DNA of 64,000 nucleotides, from NCBI RefSeq assembly GCF_900115745.1, contig NZ_FOXP01000010.1, forward strand, positions 116,312 to 180,311, given 5' to 3'. Below the pieces are notes generated by a model, which worked only from the letters and a program-made list of their open reading frames with translations, did no database searches and was not told the DNA's origin. Numbering within the stretch: the stretch's first letter is position 1; every line of letters starts with the position of its first letter. The position numbers and the translations under genes are program-made. The DNA is from Sphingomonas rubra (GTDB lineage: Bacteria > Pseudomonadota > Alphaproteobacteria > Sphingomonadales > Sphingomonadaceae). This document shows, piece by piece, positions 53,578-63,559 of this stretch.

Positions 53578-54519
53578 TCAGGGCAGATCGGTGGAATTCG
53601 CGGCGGCGGGCAGCTCGTCCGCCTCGGTATCGATGCGCTGCGTCTCCGTCGCCACCGCACGACGCTCATCGGTGCGGGCCGGGCGCACCGGCGTCGCGGG
53701 CGAGGCGGCGGCCGGCGTCGCAGCGGCCGCGGGCGCGCCGGTCAGCCGCGCGGCGATCGACACGGGGTCGACCGGCACGTCCTTGATCGGGCGCTTGCCG
53801 TCGCCGAGCGGCGGCACCGCCCGCCCGTCCACCTTGACGATCAGCTGGTCGGGCCGGCCGACGTTGATCTTCGGCCGGTCGGCGCCCGGCGGCACGTCGA
53901 ACGTCGCGCCCGGCGCCAGCGTGCCCAGGTACAGCGTCTCGTTGGCGGCATCGTAGACGCGCAGCCACACCTCGTTCTCGCCCGCGGTCAGCGACACCTG
54001 GCGCGGCGCCGCCGGGGTCGGCGCGGCGACCGGCGCGGTGGCGACGGGCGAGGTCGCGGCGGGCACCTCGGCGGTGGTCACCGGCTTCGCGCCGCCGCCG
54101 CGGAACAGATCGGTGCCGTACCACAGGCCGACCAGCACCACGATGGCCAGCGCCAGCCCCAGCCCGACGATCGCCACCCCGCGCGACGGCACCCGCGCCG
54201 GGTCGGCGGTCTCGTACGGCTCGTACTCGGGCGCCCGCTCGACGTGGCGCAGCTCGCCGCGCACGGTCTGCGCCGTCGCCACCTCGTCCAGCCCGACCGC
54301 GCGGGCATAGGCGCGCGCGAAGCCCACCGCGTAGGTCGGCGACGGCAGCGCCGCGTAGTTGCTGTCCTCGATCGCCGACAGGTGGCGCAGCGGCACGCGG
54401 GTGCGCTGCGCGATCTCCGCCAGCGTCAACCCTTGCGTCTCGCGGGCGGCGCGGAGGCGATCGCCGGCACGCTCGGGCGCTGAAGCCGCCGCGGCCAAGC
54501 CGGGTTCCACCTCGTTCAT
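53578..54519 (-). CDS. RodZ-like helix-turn-helix membrane protein
   Basis: A 313-residue protein from ATG 54519, with GGAG seven bases upstream. The N-terminal Xre-type HTH (about 18-85; LRAARETQGLTLAEIAQRT, LPSPTYAVGFARAYAR) matches HTH_25 of RodZ. A single membrane helix (about 115-134) is followed by a Pro/Ala/Thr linker and a DUF4115 domain (about 185-255; NEVWLRVYDAANETLYLGTL). RodZ ties MreB to the cell-wall elongation machinery. It sits between ptsP and cpoB on the same strand. Confidence 0.87.
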   Translation of the reverse strand: MNEVEPGLAAAASAPERAGDRLRAARETQGLTLAEIAQRTRVPLRHLSAIEDSNYAALPSPTYAVGFARAYARAVGLDEVATAQTVRGELRHVERAPEYEPYETADPARVPSRGVAIVGLGLALAIVVLVGLWYGTDLFRGGGAKPVTTAEVPAATSPVATAPVAAPTPAAPRQVSLTAGENEVWLRVYDAANETLYLGTLAPGATFDVPPGADRPKINVGRPDQLIVKVDGRAVPPLGDGKRPIKDVPVDPVSIAARLTGAPAAAATPAAASPATPVRPARTDERRAVATETQRIDTEADELPAAANSTDLP

Positions 54520-54624
54520 GCACTCACTCCGATGGCCCCGTAGCCCGCGAGGACATTTCCCAGAGCCACCCGGCCCTGTCAACGCCGCGCACCGATGGTT
54601 TCGCCCCGGTCGGCCCGCAGCGCG

Positions 54625-56901
54625 TCAGGCCAGTTCCACGCCGCGCTCACCCGCCCAGGCGGTAAGCGCCCCGCGCATGTCGCGCGGCGGCCGGGCGAGC
54701 AGCCGCTCCATCTCCGCGACGATCGCGCCGTGGTCGAGCGAGCGGATCATCGCCTTGATCGGCCCCACCGCCGCCGGCGTGATCGACAACCGGTCGATGC
54801 CGACGCCGATCAGCGCCATCGCCTCCAGCGGGCGCCCGCCCATCTCGCCGCACACGCCGATCGGCACGCCCGCCGCGGTGGCCGCCGCCGCCACCCGCCG
54901 CAGGAAGCGCAGGATCGACGACGACAGCCAGTCGTATCGATCGGCCAGCTTGGGATTGGCGCGGTCGGCCGCGAACAGGAACTGCGTCAGGTCGTTGGTG
55001 CCGATCGACAGGAAATCGAGCCGCGGCAGCAGCAGGTCGAGCTGCTCGGCCAGTGCCGGCACCTCCAGCATCGCGCCGTAACGGACATGGTCGGGCAGCC
55101 GCTTGCCCCGCCCCGCCAGCCAGCCGCGCTGCTCCTCGAACAAGGCTCGCGCCTCGTCGAACTCCCACGCCTCCGACACCATTGGGAACATCACGTTCAG
55201 CGTCCGCCCCGCCGCCGCCTCCAGCAGCGCGCGCGCCTGCACCTTCATCAATCCGTCGCGCTCCAGGCTGAGGCGCAGCGCGCGCCAGCCCATCGCCGGA
55301 TTTTCCTCGTCCGCGGCGTCGGCGACCTTCAGATACGGCAACGCCTTGTCGCCGCCGATGTCGATGGTGCGGAACACCACCGGCCGTGTCCCGGCGATCT
55401 CCAGCACCTCGCGGTACAGCCGGTGCTGCCGCTCGCGCCGCGGCAGCGTCGCGGAGACCAGGAACTGGAACTCGGTGCGGAACAACCCGATGCCGTCGGC
55501 GCCGGTCAGGTCCAGCGCGGCGGCATCGTCGCGCAGCCCGGCATTGACCATCACCGTCACCCGGTGGCCGTCGATCGTCACCGGCGGCACGTCGCGCAAG
55601 GCCGCGAAGGCCGCGCGACGCTTCTGCCGCAGCTCCTGCTTGGCCTCGAACGCCTCGTCCATCGCCGCCGACGGCCGCACGAACACGCTGCCCTCACCGA
55701 CGTCGAGGAGCAGCTGGTCACCCTCCGCGATCAGCCGCCGCACGTCGCGCACCCGGCCCAGCACCGGCACCCCCATCGCGCGCGCGACGATGGTGACGTG
55801 CGCGGTCAGCGACCCCTCCTCCAGGATCACCCCCTTCAGCCGCCGCCGGTCATATTCCAGCAGCTCCGCCGGGCCCAGGTTGCGCGCGATCAGGATCGTA
55901 TCCTGGCGCAGGCCCAGTTGCGCCGCCGTGCCCATCTGCCCCGCGACGATGCGCAGCAGCCGGTTCGACAGGTCCTCCAGGTCGTGCATCCGGTCGGCGA
56001 GCAGCGGATCGTCGATCTGCCGCATCCGCTGGCGCGTGCGCTGCTGCACCCGCTCGATCGCCGCCTCGGCGGTCAGCCCGCTCTCGATCGCCTCGTTGAT
56101 CCGCCGCTGCCACCCTTCGTCATAGGCGAACATCTTGTAGGTCTCGATGACCTCCAGATGCTCACCGCCGACGCCGAACTCCGCCTCGCGCGCGATGCGG
56201 TCGATCTGCTCGCGCATCTTGTCGAAGGCGGCGTAGACGCGGTGCCGCTCGGCATCGGTGTCCTCGGCGACGGTATGCTCGATCAGCACGCGCGGCTGGT
56301 GGAACACCGCGCAGCCCGCCCCCATGCCGTCGACCAGCTTCTGCCCGGCGAGCCGCAGCGAGGCGGTCGATTGCGGGCGATTGCCGCCGCTCGCCGCCGC
56401 ATCGATCAGCCCGGCATTGGCGATCAGCTCGCTCAGCACCATCGCCACCGTCTGCAACGCCTCGATCTCGATATCGGCGTAACGGCGCTGCTCGGCATGC
56501 TGCACCGCCAGCACGCCCACCGTCCGCTCGCGCCGCACGATCGGCACGCCGGCGAAGCTGTGGAACCGTTCCTCGCCCGTCTCGGGCATGTAGCGGAAAT
56601 CGGGATGCGATGCGGCCTCGTCCAGGTTCAGGACCTCGCCGGCTTCCGCGATGGTGCCGACCAGCCCCTCGCCCAGCGCCAGCTTGGTGACGTGCACCGC
56701 CTCCTGCGCCAGCCCCTCGGTCGCGTAGAGCTCCAGCACCCCCTCGCGCAGCAGGTAGATCGAGCACACCTCGCTGGTCGTCGCCTCGCCGATGATGCGC
56801 ACCACCTGGTTCAGCTTCGCCTGCGCGGTCGCGCGCGACGCCATCACGTCGTGCAGGCGGACGAGGATCTCGCGGGCGGAGGCGGCGGCCGTGGCGGGCA
56901 T
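54625..56901 (-). CDS. ptsP: Enzyme I-Ntr (PEP-protein phosphotransferase, PTS-Ntr)
   Basis: A 758-residue EI-Ntr. An N-terminal GAF domain (about 15-165; EVCSIYLLREGVLELYATEG) distinguishes it from sugar-PTS EI. The phosphohistidine is His368 in EEGSLTAHVTIVARA, and the PEP-binding barrel contains GIGLFRTEFQFL, FLSIGTNDLTQFLF and GVCGEMGGRPL with the catalytic Cys. It starts the nitrogen phosphotransfer chain that controls potassium, carbon and stress responses. ptsO and ptsN are not adjacent. Confidence 0.96.
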   Translation of the reverse strand: MPATAAASAREILVRLHDVMASRATAQAKLNQVVRIIGEATTSEVCSIYLLREGVLELYATEGLAQEAVHVTKLALGEGLVGTIAEAGEVLNLDEAASHPDFRYMPETGEERFHSFAGVPIVRRERTVGVLAVQHAEQRRYADIEIEALQTVAMVLSELIANAGLIDAAASGGNRPQSTASLRLAGQKLVDGMGAGCAVFHQPRVLIEHTVAEDTDAERHRVYAAFDKMREQIDRIAREAEFGVGGEHLEVIETYKMFAYDEGWQRRINEAIESGLTAEAAIERVQQRTRQRMRQIDDPLLADRMHDLEDLSNRLLRIVAGQMGTAAQLGLRQDTILIARNLGPAELLEYDRRRLKGVILEEGSLTAHVTIVARAMGVPVLGRVRDVRRLIAEGDQLLLDVGEGSVFVRPSAAMDEAFEAKQELRQKRRAAFAALRDVPPVTIDGHRVTVMVNAGLRDDAAALDLTGADGIGLFRTEFQFLVSATLPRRERQHRLYREVLEIAGTRPVVFRTIDIGGDKALPYLKVADAADEENPAMGWRALRLSLERDGLMKVQARALLEAAAGRTLNVMFPMVSEAWEFDEARALFEEQRGWLAGRGKRLPDHVRYGAMLEVPALAEQLDLLLPRLDFLSIGTNDLTQFLFAADRANPKLADRYDWLSSSILRFLRRVAAAATAAGVPIGVCGEMGGRPLEAMALIGVGIDRLSITPAAVGPIKAMIRSLDHGAIVAEMERLLARPPRDMRGALTAWAGERGVELA

Positions 56902-56994
56902 GGCAGCAGGGCTACCAGATCGACCATGCGACTGTCACGCGTTGGCGGGCGCGATCGCGGGAAGATCGAGCAACAATGGCAGTAATAAATCTTT

Positions 56995-58026
56995 TCAGCC
57001 GGCGGCGCCGTCGAACAGCCCGTCCTGGCTCCCCACCGGCGGGGCGATCCCCAGATGCTTCCACCCGCCCGCGTTCAGCACGCGCCCCCGCGCCGTCCGA
57101 GCGACCAGGCCGAGCTGGATCAGATAGGGCTCGATCACCTCCTCGATCGTGTCGCGCGGTTCGGACAAGCCCGCCGCCAGCGTCTCCACCCCCACCGGCC
57201 CGCCGCGATAGATGTCGGCGATCATGTGGAGGTAGCGCCGGTCCATCAGGTCGAGCCCCAGCGCGTCCACCTCCAACCGCCCCAACGCCGCGTCCGCCAC
57301 GCGCGCGTCGACGACTGCCGCGCCCGCCACGTCGGCGAAGTCGCGCACCCGGCGCAGCAGCCGCCCGGCGATCCGCGGCGTGCCCCGCGCGCGCCTGGCG
57401 ATCTCGCTCGCCCCGTCGGGCGCGATGGACAGGTCGAGCAGCCCCGCCGCGCGCGTCACCACACGCGTCAATTCCTCCACCGTGTAGAACTGCAGCCGCA
57501 CCGGAATGCCGAACCGGTCGCGCAAGGGCGTCGTCAGCAGCCCCTGCCGCGTCGTCGCCCCCACCAGCGTGAAACGCGGCAGGTCGATCCTGACGGAGCG
57601 TGCCGACGGCCCCTCGCCGATCATCAGGTCGAGCGCGCGGTCTTCCATCGCCGGGTAGAGCACCTCCTCCACCGCCGGCTGGAGACGGTGGATCTCGTCG
57701 ATGAACAGCACGTCGCCATCCTCGAGATTGGTCAGCAGCGCTGCCAGGTCGCCCGACTTGGCGATCACCGGGCCGGAGGTGGCGCGGAAGCCCACCCCCA
57801 TCTCGCGCGCGATGATCTGCGCCAGCGTCGTCTTGCCCAGCCCCGGCGGCCCGAAGAACAACACATGGTCGAGAGCGTCGCCCCGCGCCCTCGCCGCCTG
57901 GATGAACACGCGCAGATTCTCGCGCGCCGCCTTCTGCCCGACGAACTCGTCGAGATTCTTCGGCCGGAGCGCGGCATCCACGTCCTCGGGCTTGCGCGCG
58001 GGGGTCAGCAGGCGATCGTCGGTCAC
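56995..58026 (-). CDS. ruvB: Holliday junction helicase RuvB
   Basis: A 343-residue AAA+ branch-migration motor from GTG 58026. Walker A is [10 protein letters not shown], Walker [11 protein letters not shown], sensor 1 LVGATTRQG, and the C-terminal winged helix carries [20 protein letters not shown] and EPYLIQLGL. It forms hexameric rings with RuvA on Holliday junctions. It is separated from ruvC-ruvA (59770-60869) by a ParA-like gene, a palindromic repeat and the oppositely oriented exoD gene, so it is not in one transcript with them. Confidence 0.96.
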   Translation of the reverse strand: MTDDRLLTPARKPEDVDAALRPKNLDEFVGQKAARENLRVFIQAARARGDALDHVLFFGPPGLGKTTLAQIIAREMGVGFRATSGPVIAKSGDLAALLTNLEDGDVLFIDEIHRLQPAVEEVLYPAMEDRALDLMIGEGPSARSVRIDLPRFTLVGATTRQGLLTTPLRDRFGIPVRLQFYTVEELTRVVTRAAGLLDLSIAPDGASEIARRARGTPRIAGRLLRRVRDFADVAGAAVVDARVADAALGRLEVDALGLDLMDRRYLHMIADIYRGGPVGVETLAAGLSEPRDTIEEVIEPYLIQLGLVARTARGRVLNAGGWKHLGIAPPVGSQDGLFDGAAG

Positions 58027-58095
58027 GCTTCGTTCCGTAGGCGCGTCGCGGCCCCGCTGTCGAGCGGGAACCGCGAGGCCCGCCGCCCCGTTCGC

Positions 58096-58692
58096 ATGGC
58101 CATGGCCGACGATCCGCAGAGCGTGACCGACATCCTCGACAAGCTCGACGAACTGGCGGACGAGAAGGACAAGGTCACCTTCGGCGACGCGGTGGAGGCG
58201 TTCGGCAACCGCTCCTACGGCCCTTTCCTGCTCGTGCCCGCGCTGATCGAGATGTCGCCGATCGGGGGCATTCCCGGCCTGCCCACGGTGCTCGCCGCGA
58301 TCATCGCGCTCTTCGCGGTGCAGATGGTATTCGGCCGAAAGCATCTCTGGCTGCCCACTTTCCTCCAGAAGCGCGGTGCGCGGGCGGAGAAGGTGCGCAA
58401 GGCGACGAAGAAGCTGCGCGGTGTCGCGAACTGGACAGACCGCTGGTTCCACGGCCGCCTGCCCGCGCTGACCAGCGGCCCCTTCGTCCGCGTCGCCGCG
58501 GTCGCCTGCATCCTCCTCGCCGCGACGGTGCCGCCGCTCGAACTCCTCCCCTTCGCCTCCACCGCGCCGATGGCCGCCATCGCCGCCTTCGGCTTGGCGC
58601 TGCTGGTGCGCGACGGCCTTCTGATGATCGTGGCCACCGCGCTCGCGGGCGTCGCGGTGGCGGTCGGCATCGGGATGATCGGCCAGCACTAG
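58096..58692 (+). CDS. exoD: ExoD-family membrane protein
   Basis: A 198-residue ExoD (exopolysaccharide synthesis D) protein; ATG 58102 is an alternative start. A charged N-terminus ([20 protein letters not shown]) is followed by [20 protein letters not shown] and several membrane helices (about 40-75, 130-195). Rhizobial ExoD influences exopolysaccharide and alkali tolerance, but its biochemical activity is unknown. It lies divergent from ruvB with 69 bases between the starts, so its position inside the ruv region looks like an insertion. Confidence 0.88.
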   Translation: MAMADDPQSVTDILDKLDELADEKDKVTFGDAVEAFGNRSYGPFLLVPALIEMSPIGGIPGLPTVLAAIIALFAVQMVFGRKHLWLPTFLQKRGARAEKVRKATKKLRGVANWTDRWFHGRLPALTSGPFVRVAAVACILLAATVPPLELLPFASTAPMAAIAAFGLALLVRDGLLMIVATALAGVAVAVGIGMIGQH

Positions 58693-58694
58693 GA

Positions 58695-58849
58695 CGGATC
58701 GACATTCGGCATTTTTCCACCCCGGCGAAGGCCGGGGTCCAGTTGGGAAGATCGTGGACGAGGTACGACGACCGACCGTTCGCGTATCCCAGCTGGACCC
58801 CGGCCTTCGCCGGGGAGGATGATGAGGCGCAGCGTTGAATGTCGATCCG
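58695..58849. repeat. Palindromic repeat, CCCCGGCGAAGGCCGGGG family (copy 5, extended)
   Basis: Perfect 13-base outer arms (CGGATCGACATTC at 58695-58707 and its complement at 58837-58849) enclose the usual core arms (CACCCCGGCGAAGGCCGGGG from 58718, CCCCGGCCTTCGCCGGGG to 58815). A degenerate further GAATGTCGATCGGCC lies at about 58933. This copy shows the full element, about 155 bases. The rest of the gap to the ParA-like stop codon (58850-58979) holds only these satellite pieces. Confidence 0.88.
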
Positions 58850-58979
58850 CCCTAGGCCAATAGACATTCAGCGAAGAGACTGTGGTTCTCCAAGGCTTGC
58901 CACTCCGGTAGAGGCCAAGGGCAGCAACAGCGTGAATGTCGATCGGCCCTGGAATATCTGCCGTCAGGCCGGAACTGCC

Positions 58980-59705
58980 CTAACCCGCCAGCTCCCGCTC
59001 GATCCGCCGCCACAGCGCCGCCACCGCCTCCATCGCCGGCACCTTGGGCGCGAAGGCGCCGAGCGGCAGGCGACGGTCGGTCATCTGCTCCACCACGCTC
59101 GCCATCGGGATCGCCGGCCAGCCGGGATGTGCCGCCAGCTGCGCGCGGTGCAGCGCGCGCCGCCGGTCGACCATCGAGAAGACCGGCGCCATCACCACCC
59201 GCGGCCCCTTGTGCCGCCCCACATGCGCGGCGATCACGTCCAGCGCACGCCTCGACAACGGCGCCGGGATCACCGGCACCACCACCAGGTCGGCGGCGCG
59301 CAGGATCTGGTCGGTGGTATCGGTCAGCCCGGGCGGGCAGTCGATCACGATCCGCTCGCGGTCGCGCGCCAGCTCCTCGACCAGGTGGCGCAACCGCTTC
59401 TTCTTGGCGAGGTCGTGGAACAGTTGATCGAGCCCGCGCAACGACGGGTCGGCGGGCAGCAGGTCGAGCCGCTCGAACGCCGTGCTCCGCACGCTGCGCC
59501 GCGGATCGACCCCTTGCATGAAGGTCGCGAGCGCCGCCGATCCGCCCGCCTCGTGCCCCAGCAACCACGACGCCGCCCCCTGCGCGTCCAGATCCCACAG
59601 CAATGTCCGCCGTGCCGACAGCGTCGCCGCCGTCCAGGCCAGGTTCACCGCCAGCGTCGTCTTCCCGACACCCCCTTTGGGGCTGTAGACCGCGACTGTC
59701 GTCAT
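58980..59705 (-). CDS. Orphan ParA/MinD-type ATPase
   Basis: A 241-residue deviant-Walker ATPase: KGGVGKTTLAVNLA (signature Lys10 and Lys15), switch I region WDLDAQGAASWLLG, and IVIDCPPGLTDTTDQILRAA for switch II. ParA proteins position DNA, chemoreceptors or other cargo by ATP-dependent dimerisation on the nucleoid. No ParB or other cargo adaptor is encoded beside it, and it is not the chromosomal parA, which normally sits with parB near gidB. It lies 64 bases downstream of ruvA, same strand. Confidence 0.88.
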   Translation of the reverse strand: MTTVAVYSPKGGVGKTTLAVNLAWTAATLSARRTLLWDLDAQGAASWLLGHEAGGSAALATFMQGVDPRRSVRSTAFERLDLLPADPSLRGLDQLFHDLAKKKRLRHLVEELARDRERIVIDCPPGLTDTTDQILRAADLVVVPVIPAPLSRRALDVIAAHVGRHKGPRVVMAPVFSMVDRRRALHRAQLAAHPGWPAIPMASVVEQMTDRRLPLGAFAPKVPAMEAVAALWRRIERELAG

Positions 59706-59769
59706 CGCGGGCGCGCTAGCACGACAAGGGTTACGATGGCGTTAGGGAGCGGAACGCCGCCCCCGCCGC

Positions 59770-60366
59770 TCACCGCGCCGCCTTCCTCAGCGCGAGGCGC
59801 ACGAGCGCGTCGAGGCTGGCGCCGTCACCCAGTTCCTCCTCCGCCGCCGCCACCGCCGTGGTCGCCTCCGCCGGCCGGAAGCCGAGGTTGAGCAGCGCCG
59901 ACACTGCATCCGCGCTCGCCCCCACCGGCAGTACCTGGCCCAGGGCGGCAGGCCCCACCGGCACCGCGCCCACCTTGTCCTTCAACTCGCGCACGATCCG
60001 CTCGGCCAGCTTCGGCCCGACGCCGTTGGCGCGCGCCACCATCGCCTTGTCCTGCGCACCCACCGCGCGCGCCAGTTCCGCAGGCTCCAGCGCCGACAGG
60101 ATGGCGAGCGCCACCCGCGCGCCCACCCCCTGCACGCCGGTCAGCAGCCGGAACCAGTCGCGCTCGCTCGCCGACGAGAACCCGACCAGCCGGATGAAAT
60201 CCTCCGCCACCAACATCTCGGTGAACAGCGTCGCCGCCTCACCCACCGGCCCGATCGCCGCCAGCGTCCGGCTCGAACAGCCGACGAGATAGCCGACGCC
60301 GCCGACATCGATCACCGCATGGTCGAGCCCCGTCGATTCCAGCCGCCCTTTCAGATGCGCGATCAT
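59770..60366 (-). CDS. ruvA: Holliday junction DNA-binding protein RuvA
   Basis: A 198-residue RuvA: the OB-fold domain ([21 protein letters not shown]), two HhH motifs ([20 protein letters not shown] and [20 protein letters not shown]) and the C-terminal UBA-like domain III ([20 protein letters not shown]). It holds the junction open and recruits RuvB. ATG 60366 overlaps the ruvC stop (ATGA). Usual length, no anomalies. Confidence 0.96.
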   Translation of the reverse strand: MIAHLKGRLESTGLDHAVIDVGGVGYLVGCSSRTLAAIGPVGEAATLFTEMLVAEDFIRLVGFSSASERDWFRLLTGVQGVGARVALAILSALEPAELARAVGAQDKAMVARANGVGPKLAERIVRELKDKVGAVPVGPAALGQVLPVGASADAVSALLNLGFRPAEATTAVAAAEEELGDGASLDALVRLALRKAAR

Positions 60367-60869
60367 GCCGTCACCCTCGATCGCCGCGCCATGCCCTCGG
60401 CGCTCGCCAGATGATGCGCGTGCGTGATCGCCACCGCCAGCGCGTCCGCCGCGTCGGGCCCGGCAAGCTTCGCGCCGGGCAGCAGCACCGCCATCATCGC
60501 CTGGATCTGCCTTTTCTCCGCACCACCCGTGCCCACCACGCCCTTCTTGACCGTAGAGGGATGATATTCGCCGATGTGCAGCCCGGCCCCCGCCGCCGCC
60601 AGCAGCACCACACCGCGCGCCTGCCCCAGCTTCAGCGTCGACTGCGCGTTGGTATTGCCCAGCACCTCCTCCACCGCCGCCGTATCCGGCCGCTCCGCCC
60701 GGATCACGTCGAGCAGCGCCGCATACAGGTTCGACAACCGACGCGGCAGCGGCATCGACGGCTCGGTCTTGATCTGCCCGTTGGCGACATGGGAGAGCCG
60801 GTTGCCCTCGGCGCGGATGACGCCCCAGCCGGTGGTGCCGAGCCCGGGATCGAGGCCAAGGATAATCAT
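60363..60869 (-). CDS. ruvC: Crossover junction endodeoxyribonuclease RuvC
   Basis: A 168-residue RNase H-fold resolvase. The acidic catalytic residues are in [17 protein letters not shown] (first Asp), [20 protein letters not shown] (Glu), and [15 protein letters not shown] (last two Asp). It cuts Holliday junctions processed by RuvAB. The stop overlaps ruvA. Upstream, a repeat-filled gap of 289 bases separates it from yebC, which is often directly linked to ruvC. Confidence 0.96.
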   Translation of the reverse strand: MIILGLDPGLGTTGWGVIRAEGNRLSHVANGQIKTEPSMPLPRRLSNLYAALLDVIRAERPDTAAVEEVLGNTNAQSTLKLGQARGVVLLAAAGAGLHIGEYHPSTVKKGVVGTGGAEKRQIQAMMAVLLPGAKLAGPDAADALAVAITHAHHLASAEGMARRSRVTA

Positions 60870-60873
60870 GCTC

Positions 60874-61148
60874 GCGCGAAGGCACGAAGCCTGTCCTGAG
60901 CGACTGCCGCAGGCAGGCAGTCGAAGGGGCGCGAAGAGAAAGAGGGTTCACGCGGAGGCGCGGAGACGCGGAGTAGTACCGCCTGCCGCACACTCTCGAG
61001 CCGCGTCAGCGGCTCCCTCGTCGGCGCGATACAGTATGAAAGTCTCGCTGACGCGAGACGATCGCCACGAACACGACTCTCCGCGCCTCCGCGCCTCCGC
61101 GTGAACCCACCTTCTACTCTTCGCGCCTTCGCGCCTTCGCGTGAACCC
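60874..61148. repeat. Composite nested palindrome (GTTCACGCGGAGGCGCGGAG family)
   Basis: The yebC-ruvC gap holds: GCGCGAAGGCACGAAG at 60874 with its complement GCCTTCGCGCCTTCGCG near 61124; GTTCACGCGGAGGCGCGGAG (60946-60965) with CTCCGCGCCTCCGCGTGAAC (about 61087-61106); and an inner block with GCCTGTCCTGAGCG and GGCAGTCGAAGG of the sphingomonad TGAGC...TCGAAG type. The C-rich arm is itself repeated (CGCCTCCGCGCCTCCGCGTG). It shares arms and GCCTGCCGCAC with the element at 28673-29008. No gene is visible. Confidence 0.85.
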
Positions 61149-61158
61149 AGATCCATCC

Positions 61159-61902
61159 TCAGCCCAATTTCTCCATCACCTCGTCCGACACCTCGTAATT
61201 CCCCCACACCGTCTGCACGTCGTCGTCGTCGTCCAGCGTATCGATCAGCTTGAACAAGGTCGCCGCCTCGCCCTCGTTCACCGCCACCATCGTCTGCGGC
61301 CGCCAGGCAAGCTTGGCGCCCTCCGCCTCGCCCAGCACCGGCTCCAGCGCCTTCACCACCTCGTGCAGATCGGCCTGCGCCGTCCAGATCTCGTGGCCTT
61401 CCTCCGACGAGGTCACGTCCTCCGCCCCCGCTTCCAGCGCCGCCTCGAACACCTTCTCGGCATCGCCGGCACTGGCCGGATAGTTGATGAGCCCCACCCG
61501 GTCGAATCCGTGGCTCACCGATCCGCTCGCGCCCAGGTTACCGCCATTCTTCGCCACGGCGGTGCGCACGTTGGTCGCGGTGCGATTGCGGTTGTCGGTC
61601 AGCGCCTCGATGATGAGCGACACGCCGCCCGGCCCGAATCCCTCGTAGCGGATCTCCTCGTAATTCTCCGCGTCCCCCCGGCTCGCCTTGTCGATCGAGC
61701 GCTGGATGTTGTCCTTGGGCACCGACGCCGCCTTGGCCGCGTTCACCGCCGCGCGCAGCCGCGGGTTCATGTCGGGATCGGGCAGCCCCATCTTCGCCGC
61801 CACCGTGATCTCGCGGGAAAGCTTGGAGAACATGCTGGAGCGCTTCTTATCCTGCGCGCCCTTGCGGTGCATGATGTTCTTGAACTTGGAATGGCCTGCC
61901 AT
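61159..61902 (-). CDS. yebC: YebC/PmpR-family DNA-binding or translation factor
   Basis: A 247-residue YebC from ATG 61902: [20 protein letters not shown] start, [23 protein letters not shown] helical domain, [20 protein letters not shown] and [19 protein letters not shown]. YebC proteins were named transcription regulators (PmpR) and have more recently been linked to relief of ribosome stalling at polyproline. Its usual partner ruvC follows, after a repeat-filled gap. Confidence 0.95.
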   Translation of the reverse strand: MAGHSKFKNIMHRKGAQDKKRSSMFSKLSREITVAAKMGLPDPDMNPRLRAAVNAAKAASVPKDNIQRSIDKASRGDAENYEEIRYEGFGPGGVSLIIEALTDNRNRTATNVRTAVAKNGGNLGASGSVSHGFDRVGLINYPASAGDAEKVFEAALEAGAEDVTSSEEGHEIWTAQADLHEVVKALEPVLGEAEGAKLAWRPQTMVAVNEGEAATLFKLIDTLDDDDDVQTVWGNYEVSDEVMEKLG

Positions 61903-61987
61903 CGGTGCCTCTTGATATGATGCGGCCGTCCTTAACCCCGCGAAGGGGCTTTCGCCAACCGCCCCGGTGCGCCACATGGGCCGCCAC

Positions 61988-63454
61988 ATGACAGTAAGCG
62001 TCGACATGGGGCTGGACGAGCGGGGCGCCGCCGTCGGCATGGACCTCGAAGAACTGCTCGCCACCCGGTTGCTCGTCCAGGGCAATTCGGGCTCGGGCAA
62101 GTCGCACCTGCTGCGCCGCCTGCTGGAGAAGTCCGCCGGCCAGGTCCAGCAGGTCATCGTCGATCCCGAAGGCGATTTCGTCACGCTCGGTCCCGCCTAC
62201 GGCCACGTCGTCATCGAGGCGGCGGATTATTCCGTCGCCGAGGTCGCCCGCTTCGGCACCCGCATCCGCGAGCACCGCGCCTCCGTCGTCCTCAGCCTCG
62301 AAGGGCTGGAGGCGGAGGGCCAGATGCGCTGCGCCGCCGCCTTTCTCATGGCCCTGTTCGACGCGCCCCGCGAACATTGGTATCCCGCGCTGGTCGTGGT
62401 CGACGAAGCACAGCTCTTCGCCCCCACCACCGGCGGCGAGGTGGCCGAGGAGGTCCGCCGCGCGAGCCTGTCGGCGATGACCAACCTCATGTGCCGCGGC
62501 CGCAAGCGCGGCCTCGCCGGCGTCATCGCCACGCAGCGGCTCGCGAAACTCGCCAAGAACGTCGCGGCCGAGGCGTCCAACTTCCTGATGGGCCGCACCT
62601 TTCTCGACATCGACATGGCCCGCGCCGCCGACCTGCTCGGCATGGAGCGCCGCCAGGCCGAGGCGATCCGCGACCTCCCCCGCGGCCATTTCATGGCACT
62701 CGGCCCCGCCGTCTCGCGCCGCCCCATCTCCGTCCGCATCGGCGCGGTCGAGACCTCAGCGAGAAGCGGCAGCCCCAAGCTCACCCCCCTGCCGCAGGCA
62801 CGCGCGTTCGACCTCGCCGACATGCTCGCCGAGCCGGTGAACGACGCGCCCCTGCTGCCGATGGCGTTCGAGGCGCGCCCCCGTCTCGTGCCCGCCGACG
62901 AACTGGCGGACACCATCGCGCGTCCTTCGTTTTCTGGCCCCGCCCCCCTGGCCCCCGCCCCGGACAAGGACGAGGCGGAGGTGGAAACCATCGTCGCCGA
63001 CGCCCTCCGCGCCATCGTCGCGGACGCCGACGCCGCCTTCCGCTCCCCCTCCACCCTGTTCCAGGATTTCCAGGTCCGCTGCCGCATGGCCGGGCTCGCC
63101 AAGCCGCCGCAGGACCTCCCCGCCTTCACCCGCCGCCTCAGCTGCGCGCGCGCCGGCATCTTCGACGTCGATGCCGAGGAATGGGCCGACGCCCTGGCGC
63201 TGGCCGGCACGCTGCCCGACGACATGATGGGCGCCTTCCTCCTCGTCGCCCGCGCCGCCAAGGACGCGCGCCCCTGCCCCTCTGACGCCGAACTCGCCAC
63301 CACCTACGGCACCAGCTCCCTCGGCCGCGTCCGCCGCCTGATCGGCTACATCGAAAGCCGCGACCTGTTCGTCACCCGCGTCGACCTGTCGGGCAAACGC
63401 TCCATCACCATCCCGCGATTGGGGTGGACGACGGAGCCGGCGGAGGCGGCTTAG
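61988..63454 (+). CDS. HerA-like (DUF87/FtsK-HerA) ATPase
   Basis: A 488-residue ATPase from ATG 61988 (the frame is open from GTG 61967). Walker A is residues 32-39 (GNSGSGKS), Walker B is [10 protein letters not shown], and [20 protein letters not shown] is the sensor region typical of HerA-like DNA translocases. The C-terminal 150 residues include a winged-helix-like part ([20 protein letters not shown]). No nurA is adjacent. The role is unknown; DNA translocation or end processing is the family expectation. Divergent from yebC across 85 bases. Confidence 0.87.
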   Translation: MTVSVDMGLDERGAAVGMDLEELLATRLLVQGNSGSGKSHLLRRLLEKSAGQVQQVIVDPEGDFVTLGPAYGHVVIEAADYSVAEVARFGTRIREHRASVVLSLEGLEAEGQMRCAAAFLMALFDAPREHWYPALVVVDEAQLFAPTTGGEVAEEVRRASLSAMTNLMCRGRKRGLAGVIATQRLAKLAKNVAAEASNFLMGRTFLDIDMARAADLLGMERRQAEAIRDLPRGHFMALGPAVSRRPISVRIGAVETSARSGSPKLTPLPQARAFDLADMLAEPVNDAPLLPMAFEARPRLVPADELADTIARPSFSGPAPLAPAPDKDEAEVETIVADALRAIVADADAAFRSPSTLFQDFQVRCRMAGLAKPPQDLPAFTRRLSCARAGIFDVDAEEWADALALAGTLPDDMMGAFLLVARAAKDARPCPSDAELATTYGTSSLGRVRRLIGYIESRDLFVTRVDLSGKRSITIPRLGWTTEPAEAA

Positions 63455-63559
63455 AAGGCGCTACTCTACATCCGGTTTTCCCGAAACGATGGTGAAACGG
63501 GAAAGGCCGCACCCGGAGGAAGGCGGATAGGCACACCTTCTGCGAGCATAGAGGGCGGG

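Noticed and set aside
49181..53956. A very long plus-strand open frame of about 1,590 codons opposite ftsH, tilS and cpoB
   Set aside because: It is antisense to well-conserved genes, is very rich in Arg, His and Ala, and has no domain. High GC makes stop-free antisense frames common here.
13925..61148. Insertion sequences
   Set aside because: The repeats have no transposase frame, flanking direct repeats are not evident by eye, and no IS family end was recognised.
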